Below are positions 9,022 through 18,321 of a DNA stretch of 64,000 nucleotides, in pieces. Source of the stretch: Maricaulaceae bacterium EIL42A08 (GTDB lineage: Bacteria; Pseudomonadota; Alphaproteobacteria; Caulobacterales; Maricaulaceae). The stretch is taken from positions 390,527-454,526 of the forward strand of contig JAMZNZ010000003.1 of the NCBI GenBank assembly GCA_024178355.1. Reading direction: 5' to 3'. The position numbers and the translations under genes were made by a program. The first letter of the stretch is position 1; each line of letters starts with the position of its first letter. Under the pieces are notes generated by a model. It searched no databases and was not told where the DNA came from. It was given only the letters and a program-made list of their open reading frames with translations.

Positions 9022-10083
9022 ATGCTTCGCATCATCGCAATTGTCATAATTTCGGCAGCCATCCTGCTGGGGATCGCTGCCTATGGGCCAGGCGCGCTGA
9101 ACGCGCAGAAGTTCGAACCGCCTGCACCCGATCCTGCCTTGACCTCTCTTTTCGGTGAGCCTGCGGCACCGCTCAGTTTTGAAGCGCGGGACTTTCATGG
9201 ACCTGAAGACCTGGAGATTGGCCCCGATGGGCGGCTTTACGCCAGCCTGGCTGATGGGCGGATCATGGCCCGCGATCTTGAGGGGGGCTGGAGTGAATTC
9301 GCCAACACCGGGGGCCGGCCTCTGGGGCTCGCATTTGCGCCGGATGGTGCGCTGTTCGTGGCCGATGCGTTGAGAGGGCTTTTGTGGCTGGGCGATGACG
9401 GTTTCCAGGTCTGGATGGCCGATGAAAGTGAGGGCGGGCCACTGGTTTTTACCGACGACCTGACGGTGCTGGAAGATGGCTCGATCATCCTGACTGACGC
9501 GTCGCGGCGCTGGGGTTATGGTGAGTACATGACCTCATTTTTAGAGGGTGAGCAGACCGGGATCGTGTATCGCGTGACCGCGCCCGGCGAGTATGAAGCA
9601 ATCGCCGATGGCTTTGCCTTTATCAATGGCGTGGATCACGACCCGGAGACGGGGTTGGTCTATCTCAATGAAACATGGGCTGGTCGGCTTTGGGTGCTGG
9701 ACCCGGACACGCGTACCGTGGACGTGCTGGTCGATGGCCTGCCTGGATATCCTGACAATCTGGAATTCGACCCCGAGACCAATCTCATCTGGGTGGCATT
9801 GCCGTCCGTACGCTCAGCCGAGCTTGAAGCCCTTCATCCCAACCCGCTTTTAAAGCGGGTTGCGTGGCGCTGGATTCAGATTGCCGGTCTTCCACCCCTG
9901 CCTCCGCGCCCGGTCAAGGCGATGGCCTTTAGCCAGCAGGGGCAACTGGTGCGGACTTTGCTGGGGCCTGATGATGCGCCGACCGGTATCACCACAGTCG
10001 TGCCCTTCCAGGGCGCGCTATGGGTTTCCGGGTTGGAGAGGGACGGAATTGAGACCTACGCAATGCCGGCAGAGCTTCAATGA
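9022..10083 (+). CDS. Membrane-anchored SMP-30/strictosidine synthase-like beta-propeller
   Basis: 353 residues from ATG 9022, preceded by GGGGAGGGG. One N-terminal membrane helix (LRIIAIVIISAAILLGIAAY) then a six-bladed propeller of the SMP-30/gluconolactonase/strictosidine-synthase type: repeated blocks such as GPEDLEIGPDGRLYAS, PLGLAFAPDGALFVAD, DDLTVLEDGSIILTDAS and PGYPDNLEFDPETNLIWVA. Family members are lactonases, esterases or binding proteins; activity cannot be named. The downstream SDR overlaps by 4 bases (ATGA), so the two are translationally coupled. Confidence 0.75.
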   Translation: MLRIIAIVIISAAILLGIAAYGPGALNAQKFEPPAPDPALTSLFGEPAAPLSFEARDFHGPEDLEIGPDGRLYASLADGRIMARDLEGGWSEFANTGGRPLGLAFAPDGALFVADALRGLLWLGDDGFQVWMADESEGGPLVFTDDLTVLEDGSIILTDASRRWGYGEYMTSFLEGEQTGIVYRVTAPGEYEAIADGFAFINGVDHDPETGLVYLNETWAGRLWVLDPDTRTVDVLVDGLPGYPDNLEFDPETNLIWVALPSVRSAELEALHPNPLLKRVAWRWIQIAGLPPLPPRPVKAMAFSQQGQLVRTLLGPDDAPTGITTVVPFQGALWVSGLERDGIETYAMPAELQ

Positions 10084-10871
10084 GCCGCCTTGCCCTTATC
10101 ACCGGCGGGTCGAGCGGCATTGGTCTGGCGCTGTCAAAAAAGCTGGCCGAGCGTGGCTATGACCTGGCCTGGGTCAGTCTTGATGAAGCTGAGCTGGCGC
10201 AGGCAAAAGCCGATTTGATGGTGGACCATGAAGACTTGCGGATTGAGACGCTGGCCCTGGATCTGTCCTCGCCGGATGCCGCGCGGCGGGTCTTCCAGTG
10301 GGCGAATGGCCTGTCCGGTGACGGTGTGGAGCTGTTGGTCAATAACGCCGGGCTTGGGGTTTATGGTGATAGCGCGGGTCTTTCCATCGAAGCTGAGCAG
10401 TTGATGATCGACGTCAATATCAAAGCCCTGCACGCGCTGACGCGGACCTTCCTGCCCTCAATCGAAGAGCGCGGTGGCACGATCATAAATGTGGCGTCGA
10501 ATTCCGCTTTCGTGCCGACACCCCGGCTTGCAGTCTACGCGGCAACCAAAGCCTTCGTGCACCACTACTCCACCGCCCTGCAGCAGGAGTTGTCGGGCTC
10601 CGGTTCCCCAGTGCGTGTCATGACCGTGTGTCCCTCTGCGGTCTCGGACACGCCGTTTAAAGAGCGCGCTGCGATGGATCGCGTTCGCACCTTTTCAAGC
10701 TTCACTGCAACGACGGCAGACGAGGTTGCTTATGACATCGTTGTCGGTCTGGACCGGGGATCAGACCGGGTCATTACCGGTGCGGCCATGCGCAGGGCCA
10801 TGTGGCTAATGCGCTTTGCGCCTCAGTCCTTAATTCAGTGGCTGACCCGGCGTGAAACGGGGCAAATTTAA
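10080..10871 (+). CDS. SDR-family oxidoreductase
   Basis: 263 residues. Classical SDR with TGGSSGIG near the N-terminus, NNAGLGVYG after beta-4, catalytic Ser in INVASNS and YAATK as Tyr-Lys pair. The YGD/GDSAGL and PTPRLAVYAATKAFV features recall the DltE-like/SDR_c5 group of broad-specificity reductases. Its start overlaps the stop of the propeller gene (ATGA), so the pair probably act in one process, but the substrate is not evident. Confidence 0.85.
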   Translation: MSRLALITGGSSGIGLALSKKLAERGYDLAWVSLDEAELAQAKADLMVDHEDLRIETLALDLSSPDAARRVFQWANGLSGDGVELLVNNAGLGVYGDSAGLSIEAEQLMIDVNIKALHALTRTFLPSIEERGGTIINVASNSAFVPTPRLAVYAATKAFVHHYSTALQQELSGSGSPVRVMTVCPSAVSDTPFKERAAMDRVRTFSSFTATTADEVAYDIVVGLDRGSDRVITGAAMRRAMWLMRFAPQSLIQWLTRRETGQI

Positions 10872-10895
10872 TACTGTAGAGGGCTCCGGTTTTTG

Positions 10896-10924
10896 TTGAC
10901 TGTGGTTACCGGGCCTAGAAATAT
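10896..10924 (+). promoter_or_regulatory. Possible promoter of the autotransporter gene
   Basis: TTGACT at 10896-10901 and an A/T-rich AAATAT at 10919-10924 with 17-base spacing, about 105 bases before the ATG at 11029. The -10 match is weak; proposed only because the -35 is near consensus and the gap otherwise holds nothing. Confidence 0.3.
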
Positions 10925-11028
10925 GTGCGACGGGCGCGCGAAACGGGAATTTTCGCCGTCAGTCTTTTGGGGGGAAAGAGGTTCGGGCCATGTCGCACCG
11001 AACGCACCCCCGACACAGGGGAACGACC

Positions 11029-14000
11029 ATGAAACATATTCGCTCACTTCTGCTCGCAAGCTCTGCGCTTGGTGTGCTCGCTGCCGGGACCGCGTTAGCC
11101 GACGAGGCGCAAGAGGACCTGCAGAAGGCCGCTGAGGTCAACGAGACCTACACCTTCACAGCCGATATCAATTCGATCCGGGCCGCGATGCGCCCGCAGA
11201 TCATTGTGCGCGATGATCTCGATCCGTCAGCTGATCCGGCTGATGACCTTGCAGCAAGCGTCGATGCGGATAATACCTGGGCTCCGGTGGTTCAGCTCTT
11301 CCTTCGCAATAACAATACGGGCGGCGTATTCTTCAACTGTACCGGTACGCTGATTAACCCGCGTACCGTCTTGACGGCGGCCCACTGCGTAAACTCTTCG
11401 TCTTCTGAAGCCTATGGCCTTGCGGGTGCAGCGCCGCTCTCAATCCTGGTTGGTTTCGGCCCTGATACGCAGGACGCGATTTTCAACACGATCTTCACGG
11501 GGGCGAGCTATAGCGAGGGCGGGGTCGCGACGTCGACCGACGTGATCATCCACCCGTCTTCGGAAGTCAGCCTTGGCGGCTTGCCCTTCCCGTGGGCTGA
11601 TGTGGCGATGGTCGCGCTTGATGAGCCGATCACCGACGTCCCGACCATGGCCATGCTTTTCTCGCCGCTTGATCAGCTGACCCGCGTTGCAATTACTGGC
11701 TACGGGACGCAAGGGACCGGTGAGTTCGGCGCAGGACCATCGCTTTCTCCATTCCTGAGGCTTGAGGGCGAAAACGAGATTGGCCTGATTGGCTCTCCGG
11801 CGGACCTCATCGACGGTATTTTCCCCGGCTTCGCCCCCTCCGCTGTGAGCCTGGGCTTTGAAACCCAGACCATGTACTGGATGGATTTTGACAATCCCAA
11901 CCGAGCCAATCCTGGCGAGGATGATTGCACATTCACGGGCTTCGGGATTTCATGCCCAACATTTCAGGATGTTCTGGACATCGACTGGTTCGATGGCGAT
12001 GCGCTTCCCAATGAGGTTGCGACTGCGCCGGGCGACTCCGGCTCGCCTATGATTGCAACCGAGCTGGCTGACTTCCCGTTGATTCTCGGCGTTCTGTCGG
12101 GGGGCTTCGACTTCTTCGGGGTCAATAACAGCTATAGCGACATTAGCTTCTACAACCCGCTCTTCCCGTTCTTTGAGTTCATCAGCGCCAATACGCCATA
12201 CAAATATGTCTCGGCCGTTGAAGGCGATGGCCGCTGGCTCGATCCCAACCACTGGACCCAGGACCTCGATCCGAATTTCTATATTTTCGACGAGACAGGA
12301 GCGCTGGTAAACGGTCTGCCCGAAGGACCTGAAGAGGGAGTCTACGCCTCAGACGACAAGGTCGGTTCGATTCTGGGCAATGACATTTCTGGTAATAGCA
12401 CCGCGGACTCGCCCTTCCTGCCGCCTCAAACCAGTGGTGGGGCAACGCCGGTTTCAGCAGGTGCAGGCAATGCAGTTGTTGGCGTAACGGTGGCTGAGCC
12501 AGGCACCGGCGTGGTCTACGCAGGTGATGCCGAACCGGGTTCTGGTGCGGTTGTAGGTTCTGACGGCGAGCCGGCCGATGCCAGCGTCGGGACGTCGGTT
12601 GAAGCTGTGTTCAGCCTCGACGCGATGACACGCGAAAGCGCAGCATCGACCCAGGACGCTCCAAACTTTGGGGCAAACCTACCGCAATCGTCTGTTCTTG
12701 TGGGCCCTGGCTCAACGGGCTTTGTGCCAGACAATACCGACGGCACACCGGGTACGGCGTTTGAGAATCCGGCCCAGTATTTTGACGTCAGCTTCTCCAA
12801 CGCCGGTACCACGACGCTCGACAGCGGTGCCCTGATCGAGGTGGACCAGGTTACGCTGCTGAATGGCGGCGCAACCCTTCGGATCGAGGACAACGCCGGT
12901 CTTATTTCGCTGATTGGCACGAACGTCCTTCTGGGCACGCTTTATGTTGAGGAGACCGCCGCGCTCTTCACACCCGTTCTGGTCAACGATCTGGGTATCG
13001 TGTCCGGTTCCGGTGTGATTTTCGCTGAAAGTTTCATCAACCGTGGGGGCATTGTCGATCCCGACTTTGTTGATCCGTCGACCACCTTTGGTGAGCTGAC
13101 GATTGTTGGCGATTACACCCAGCAGGGCCAGGGCGTTCTAAAAATCGACATCCTTGACCAGCCCGGCAGCGCAAACTCGGTCGAAAGCCTTGGTGTGCTG
13201 GGTGCCGCTAACCTTGATGGCACAATCTGGATCACGGCTGATGCGGCCGAGCAAAGCCGCGGCACGACCTACACAATTCTGGAAGCGCTGGGCGGTGTGA
13301 ACGGGACATTCGCCAACGAGATGACCCAGATCAGTGCCGTTTTGTCATTCAATCTGACCTATAATGCGAATGACGTTCAGGCGACGGTTGTCGCGGCTGA
13401 CTATGCAGATGTCATTGCTGGCGGTGATATTAACGCGCTGGCGCTGGCCGGTGCGCTTGATGGTGCAACCAGTGGGTCTTCAGCACCCTCTGGTGCGCTC
13501 GGTTCAATCGTTCGCAGCCTTGACGCACTGCCGACAGCAGATGCGCTCAATCTGGCTCTGGGGACGATTGCACCGTCAGAGACCTTCGTTTTTGACCAGA
13601 TGGGCAACAGTGCAAGCCGCAGCCTGACAAGTCTGTTCCTTGGACGCCCCAATGCCACGCGCCAGGCAGCAAGTGGTCTTGATGTCTCCGCCCTGAACAT
13701 TCGTGGCAATAACACGCCTACGCTGCTGGCAAGTTCGGCTCAGGATACGCCAATGCGCTCATCCCAGGACCGTATGTTGCCCGATAATATGACTGCGTTC
13801 ATTGCTGGTGATGTTGTCTTTTCCGAAGACCGTGCTGCACCAAGTGGAGAAATTGATACCGCCCTTGTTACGGCGGGTATCGAGGCCCGCCTGGCCCCCA
13901 GCGTCGTAGGCGGTGTTGCTGTGACCGGGTCGTGGTTTGAAGCAGGTGATGACGTTCGCAGCTTTGATGGAGATGGCGTCGGTGCCGCCGCTTATCTCGG

Positions 14001-14601
14001 CGTGGCTGGAGATATCTTCTACGCCAATGCCGTGCTGGGTTATATGGCTCACTCCTACACCAGCGAGCGTCCTGTCTTTAATGGGACTTCGGTTGTAGAT
14101 GCGACGGGCGGAACAGATGCTGATCAGGTCTATGCCGCGGTTGAGGCCGGTATGAATATCGACCTGGGACGCGGGGGTGAGTTTGGACCTCTCGTACGCA
14201 TTCGTACCTCAAGCACTGAAATTGAAGCTTACACCGAGGAGGGCGCAGGTGCCTTCTCGGTCGCTGTCGCTGATCGTACTGTGGATCAAACCACGGGCAC
14301 CCTTGCGCTCTCCGCCTGGACGCCGGTTACCGACAAGCTTGTGTTATCGGGCGAGTTCGGGGCAGAGCTGCTGCTGGAAGGCGGCGATGCGCCTACCGCT
14401 CTTGCATCGCTGGCCAATGTTGCTGGGACGCCCTTTACGCTTACTGGGGTGACGCAAGATGAGTCATACCTCACAAGCCGGATTGGTGCGGCCTATCAGC
14501 TTAGCCAGGGCGCAATTATCGAGGCTCAGTACGAGCGCGACTTTAACCGGACGGATTTCAACTATGAACGCCTGATGGTTGCTTTGCGTTTCGGCTTCTA
14601 A
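11029..14601 (+). CDS. Autotransporter with trypsin-like serine protease passenger
   Basis: 1190 residues from ATG 11029, which gives a clean Sec signal peptide ending ALA-DEA; the in-frame ATG at 10990 would place a charged tail before it. The passenger begins with an S1 peptidase domain: His119 in LTAAHCV, Asp191 in WADVAMVAL, Ser337 in PGDSGSP, a complete chymotrypsin triad. Residues about 400-900 are repetitive beta-helix-like sequence (Gly/Asn/Thr-rich, few charges). The last 270 or so residues form the outer-membrane beta-barrel, ending in a terminal Phe (LRFGF), the type V secretion signature. The gene stands alone, with its own promoter candidate and a strong terminator. Target of the protease unknown. 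Confidence 0.9.
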   Translation: MKHIRSLLLASSALGVLAAGTALADEAQEDLQKAAEVNETYTFTADINSIRAAMRPQIIVRDDLDPSADPADDLAASVDADNTWAPVVQLFLRNNNTGGVFFNCTGTLINPRTVLTAAHCVNSSSSEAYGLAGAAPLSILVGFGPDTQDAIFNTIFTGASYSEGGVATSTDVIIHPSSEVSLGGLPFPWADVAMVALDEPITDVPTMAMLFSPLDQLTRVAITGYGTQGTGEFGAGPSLSPFLRLEGENEIGLIGSPADLIDGIFPGFAPSAVSLGFETQTMYWMDFDNPNRANPGEDDCTFTGFGISCPTFQDVLDIDWFDGDALPNEVATAPGDSGSPMIATELADFPLILGVLSGGFDFFGVNNSYSDISFYNPLFPFFEFISANTPYKYVSAVEGDGRWLDPNHWTQDLDPNFYIFDETGALVNGLPEGPEEGVYASDDKVGSILGNDISGNSTADSPFLPPQTSGGATPVSAGAGNAVVGVTVAEPGTGVVYAGDAEPGSGAVVGSDGEPADASVGTSVEAVFSLDAMTRESAASTQDAPNFGANLPQSSVLVGPGSTGFVPDNTDGTPGTAFENPAQYFDVSFSNAGTTTLDSGALIEVDQVTLLNGGATLRIEDNAGLISLIGTNVLLGTLYVEETAALFTPVLVNDLGIVSGSGVIFAESFINRGGIVDPDFVDPSTTFGELTIVGDYTQQGQGVLKIDILDQPGSANSVESLGVLGAANLDGTIWITADAAEQSRGTTYTILEALGGVNGTFANEMTQISAVLSFNLTYNANDVQATVVAADYADVIAGGDINALALAGALDGATSGSSAPSGALGSIVRSLDALPTADALNLALGTIAPSETFVFDQMGNSASRSLTSLFLGRPNATRQAASGLDVSALNIRGNNTPTLLASSAQDTPMRSSQDRMLPDNMTAFIAGDVVFSEDRAAPSGEIDTALVTAGIEARLAPSVVGGVAVTGSWFEAGDDVRSFDGDGVGAAAYLGVAGDIFYANAVLGYMAHSYTSERPVFNGTSVVDATGGTDADQVYAAVEAGMNIDLGRGGEFGPLVRIRTSSTEIEAYTEEGAGAFSVAVADRTVDQTTGTLALSAWTPVTDKLVLSGEFGAELLLEGGDAPTALASLANVAGTPFTLTGVTQDESYLTSRIGAAYQLSQGAIIEAQYERDFNRTDFNYERLMVALRFGF

Positions 14602-14623
14602 CTCGGGTTTAGGCCAAGCGAGG

Positions 14624-14665
14624 AAAGCCCGGGTCTGGTCTGTGCCAGGCCTGGGCTTTTCTTTT
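14624..14665 (+). terminator. Intrinsic terminator after the autotransporter
   Basis: AAAGCCCGGGTCTGG pairs imperfectly with CCAGGCCTGGGCTTT around a short loop, followed by a T-rich run (TTTTCTTTT). It begins 22 bases after the stop codon. Confidence 0.8.
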
Positions 14666-14772
14666 ATAGGTGGCGCTGTTCGAGCCATGGACTGCTTTGA
14701 TGCAATCCGATAAACCCGAAACAGGGTGCATCGTGATTAACCGCGATGGGGCCATTTGCCGGAGGGATTTTC

Positions 14773-16965
14773 GTGAGATTTGCGCGCGTACTTATATCAG
14801 CCTTTGCGCTGGTAATCGCTACGTCTGCCAACGCTCTTGGCCAGGATGAGCCCGCGCAGCAAATCTACATGGATGCCAACGAGCTGGTCGAGGATCGTGA
14901 GCGCGGGCTCTATATCGCGCGCGGCGAGGTTCGCCTGCGCACTGGCGACCGCGTCCTCTACGCTGATGAACTTATCTATGACCCGCAAACAGGCCGCGTA
15001 ACTGCGCGCGGTAATGTTCAGTTGTTTGAGGGTGTTCAGCCCGCGCAGCAAGCCGACGAGATCATCCTTGATGACGGGATGGAGGAAGGCGTCGCCTACG
15101 GATTTGCCACTTTGCTGGAAAACAACGGACGCGCCGCGGCTGCAGCCGCCATTCGTCGTCCAGACGGGTCTGTGGAATTGCGCGATGCCTACTACACAGC
15201 CTGCGAGCTATGCGAGGACGGGCCCGGGGAGCCGACCTGGCGCTTGCGGGCTGCGGAAGTGACCCGTGACCTGGACGACGAGGTTATTCGCTATCGCGAC
15301 ATGAGTCTGGAGGTCGCGGGAGTTCCTGTATTTTATGCGCCTTATTTTGCCCATGCGGACCCGGCCGCCAAGAGACGGTCAGGCTTTCTTCTTCCAGCGG
15401 TAGACATCTCCAACAGGCTCGGCTTCAGCTACCAGCAGCCCTATTATTGGGCGATCAGCCCGCATCAGGATCTTGTTGTCTCACCTCGCCTTATGAGTGA
15501 GGCTAACCCGCTATTGGAATTTGATTATCGCCGCCGCTTTTACTCAGGCGAAGTCAACGTCGAATTCAGTTTCACCTACGAACAGGAATTTACGGACGGT
15601 CCCGACGAGGATGAGAAGGGTGAGTGGCGCGGTGATGAAGAGTTTCGCGGTCATATCTTTGCTGACGGTCGGTTTCGCCTCTCGCCTCAATGGGCCTGGG
15701 GATTCGGTGCGCAGGCCGTTGATGATGCCCTTTATCTGCGCCGGTATGATTACTCTGAAGTCCCTGAAGAGAGCTCCACACTGCACCAGTTTGATCAGCG
15801 TACGCTGATAAGTCAGCTATATATTACCGGTCGCGGGGAGTCCTATTACGCTGACGTTTCCACGATCCGTTTCCAGCAGTTGACGGAAGACTTTGACAAC
15901 GACCGCTTGCCGTTTGTGGCCCCCCTGATCCGGTTTAATGGTGACGTGCCACTACCGCGGGGTCTGGGTGATATTGATGTCGAGTTCAATGCTGTGGGGC
16001 TACGCAGAGAACTTGGGCGTGATTATATTCGTGCTAGCGCTGGTCTTGAGTGGAGTGCACCTGCTGTGCTCCCGTTGGGCGTGAGAGCTGAACCCTTCCT
16101 CTTTGGTCGTGCCGACGCTTTTAGCTTCAATACTGTGGACCGCTTTGGCACCGAGTTGGACCGTCGGAATTTTTCCAGGGCAGTGGGTGCGGCGGGGGTC
16201 GATATCAGCTGGCCGTTCCTGCGTACAGGTGAGCGGTTTGATGCAATTATTGCCCCGCGAGCCTTTACCGTCGCCGCCTCCGGCATTGACGACGATAAGA
16301 TCCCGGTCGCGGCTGAGAGCGAGACCGTTGACCTTGATCGGACCAGTCTTTTCCAAACCAATCGTGTCGGCGGTTATGACCTTTGGGAAGACGGTACCCG
16401 TATCGACGTGGGCATCAGTGCCGACTTGCAAGGGCGCGCCTGGTCTGGACTGCAACTGGGCGGATTTGTGGGGCGCAGCTACCGTCTTGATGGCGAGCCT
16501 CGGCTTTCAGAAGCAACGGGTACGCTTGAGGACGAGTCAGACTGGGTCGCTGAAGCCTCGATTGAAACCGATTGGGGCGCGATTTCAACGCGCACTCGAA
16601 TCGATTCGGTTACTGGAGACTTGAACCGGGTCGATCTGACCGGGGCATTGGATATCTGGCGCGCGACGGTCGCAGCAACCTATACGGACCTTTCTGATCC
16701 TGCCGCTCCGGCTGAGCTTGAAGAATTTAGTGCCTCTGCTGAATTTGATCTGACAGACCGGTGGAGCGCAACATGGCTTGCGGTCCGCGATATTGATGAT
16801 GCGCGTACCCGCAGAACCTCCGCAGGCTTGCGTTATCGCGACGAATGTACCGATTTTCGCATCTTCTGGCAGCGCGAAGACCTCGACATCGGTGATCTGG
16901 GGCCCAGCGAGTCAATCAAGTTTGAAATCGTGTTGTTCACGTTAGGTGGAATTGGCGAGGATTAA
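14773..16965 (+). CDS. lptD: LPS-assembly protein LptD
   Basis: About 730 residues from GTG 14773, six bases after a GGAGGGA site; an ATG at 14746 in frame would precede the ribosome site and blur the signal peptide. LptD is the outer-membrane barrel that inserts lipopolysaccharide delivered by LptA. Signal peptide ends near SANALGQ; an OstA/LptA-like N-domain follows (YIARGEVRLRTGDRVLYADE, VTARGNVQL), then a long barrel with the conserved paired-cysteine region (ACELCED) and PVFYAPYFAHADP. C-terminus contains one further Cys (RDECTDFRIF). surA/pdxA/ksgA, common followers in this class, are absent; a photolyase-family gene follows instead. Confidence 0.92.
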   Translation: MRFARVLISAFALVIATSANALGQDEPAQQIYMDANELVEDRERGLYIARGEVRLRTGDRVLYADELIYDPQTGRVTARGNVQLFEGVQPAQQADEIILDDGMEEGVAYGFATLLENNGRAAAAAAIRRPDGSVELRDAYYTACELCEDGPGEPTWRLRAAEVTRDLDDEVIRYRDMSLEVAGVPVFYAPYFAHADPAAKRRSGFLLPAVDISNRLGFSYQQPYYWAISPHQDLVVSPRLMSEANPLLEFDYRRRFYSGEVNVEFSFTYEQEFTDGPDEDEKGEWRGDEEFRGHIFADGRFRLSPQWAWGFGAQAVDDALYLRRYDYSEVPEESSTLHQFDQRTLISQLYITGRGESYYADVSTIRFQQLTEDFDNDRLPFVAPLIRFNGDVPLPRGLGDIDVEFNAVGLRRELGRDYIRASAGLEWSAPAVLPLGVRAEPFLFGRADAFSFNTVDRFGTELDRRNFSRAVGAAGVDISWPFLRTGERFDAIIAPRAFTVAASGIDDDKIPVAAESETVDLDRTSLFQTNRVGGYDLWEDGTRIDVGISADLQGRAWSGLQLGGFVGRSYRLDGEPRLSEATGTLEDESDWVAEASIETDWGAISTRTRIDSVTGDLNRVDLTGALDIWRATVAATYTDLSDPAAPAELEEFSASAEFDLTDRWSATWLAVRDIDDARTRRTSAGLRYRDECTDFRIFWQREDLDIGDLGPSESIKFEIVLFTLGGIGED

Positions 16966-17005
16966 GGGCTACCCGAAGCTGGATCGTGCCCTACTTCTGC
17001 CGCTT

Positions 17006-18271
17006 ATGAGCCAGACTGAATTATTCGATGATATCCCAGGTGTGCCACGTCCCAGTCGAGAGGCAGGGCTGGTACATATGTCGGCGTTTACCCCGGCCAT
17101 GGGGCAGCGCTATGCCGCTAGCCGAAACCATGACTACGGACCTTCGAACAGATCCAATGTTTCGATGTTAAGCGGTCACGTGCGACATCGTCTTCTGACT
17201 GAAGCTGAGCTGGTTAGGGCGGCGATTGATGCCCATGGCCTTCACGGCGCGGAGAAGTTCGTACAGGAAGTTTGCTGGCGGACGTACTGGAAAGGGTGGC
17301 TTGAACAGCGCCCGTCTGTTTGGCGCGACTACACAACCGGTCTGTCACGGGATCTGAAAATTCTTCAAAAGGACGGCCAGCTGCGCTCGAGTTATGAAGC
17401 GGCGGTGGCCGGTGAAACGGGTATTGAGTGCTTTGATGTCTGGGCTCGAGAGCTGGTTCGGACAGGCTATCTGCACAACCATGCGCGAATGTGGTTTGCC
17501 TCGATCTGGGTCTACACGCTTGATCTTCCGTGGCGACTGGGTGCCGATTTTTTCTTCAGGCATCTCATAGATGGCGATGCAGCATCCAACACACTCGGCT
17601 GGCGTTGGGTTTGTGGTTTGCATACGCGCGATAAGACCTATCTGGCTCGCGCATCCAACATCAATAAATACTCTGGCGGGCGTTTTGAGATGCAAGGTTA
17701 TGATCTTGCCAGGGAGGCCCTGCCGCTGGGCGACCCTGATCACCCTGCACCAGCGGCGCTGTCGGAAAGTGAGAGGCCGGATCCATCCGCTCCGACGTTG
17801 CTGGTCGTCCATGACGAGGACACTGTGGCTGAATGTGGCTTGTTTGATGGCTTGAATATTGTTGCTGTTGTTGGCCTCGACAGTTTTGCTGCGCGCAGCA
17901 ATCTGCCGGTCGGTGAACGTGCCAAAGCCTTCACTGATGCCGCGATTGAGGACGGGGTTGCGCGGGCCGCACGCCACTTTGAAGTCGATTTTCAGCGGTT
18001 TGATGCTGCACAAGGGATAATTCATGCTGCGCAGCAATTCGGTACAAGTCAGATCGTGATGGCTCGGCCTCATGTGGGGCCTCTGGCTGATCAGATCGAT
18101 GCGTTAAAGCCGCAGCTAACCGTTGCCAGCCTGCGGCTGGTTCGCATCAAGCGTACCTGGGACATAGCCTTCCATCCCCATGCCGATAAGGGCTTCTTCA
18201 AGCTCAAAAAGGCAATCCCTAAAGTTCTCTCGCGGCTGGAAATTCTGCCGGGAGCATCCTCTGCTGCGTGA
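17006..18271 (+). CDS. Photolyase/cryptochrome-family FAD protein with C-terminal alpha/beta domain
   Basis: 421 residues from ATG 17006; a GTG at 16946 inside the lptD end is an alternative (441 residues), neither has a clear ribosome site. Residues about 40-230 match the FAD-binding half of DNA photolyases: CWRTYWKGWLEQRP, GYLHNHARMWFASIW, LDLPWRLGADFFFRHLIDGDAASN, LGWRWVCG and NINKYSGGRF. The normal N-terminal antenna-binding alpha/beta domain is missing; instead residues about 260-420 form an alpha/beta region (LLVVHDEDTV, NIVAVVG, IVMARPHVG) ending in a segment like the end of that domain. So the halves appear to be permuted. Repair activity or signalling role not assignable. Confidence 0.75.
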   Translation: MSQTELFDDIPGVPRPSREAGLVHMSAFTPAMGQRYAASRNHDYGPSNRSNVSMLSGHVRHRLLTEAELVRAAIDAHGLHGAEKFVQEVCWRTYWKGWLEQRPSVWRDYTTGLSRDLKILQKDGQLRSSYEAAVAGETGIECFDVWARELVRTGYLHNHARMWFASIWVYTLDLPWRLGADFFFRHLIDGDAASNTLGWRWVCGLHTRDKTYLARASNINKYSGGRFEMQGYDLAREALPLGDPDHPAPAALSESERPDPSAPTLLVVHDEDTVAECGLFDGLNIVAVVGLDSFAARSNLPVGERAKAFTDAAIEDGVARAARHFEVDFQRFDAAQGIIHAAQQFGTSQIVMARPHVGPLADQIDALKPQLTVASLRLVRIKRTWDIAFHPHADKGFFKLKKAIPKVLSRLEILPGASSAA

Positions 18272-18321
18272 CATTCCGGTCTTACAGGGTTACCCAAGTC
18301 CAATAAGGATCTAGTGGAATC

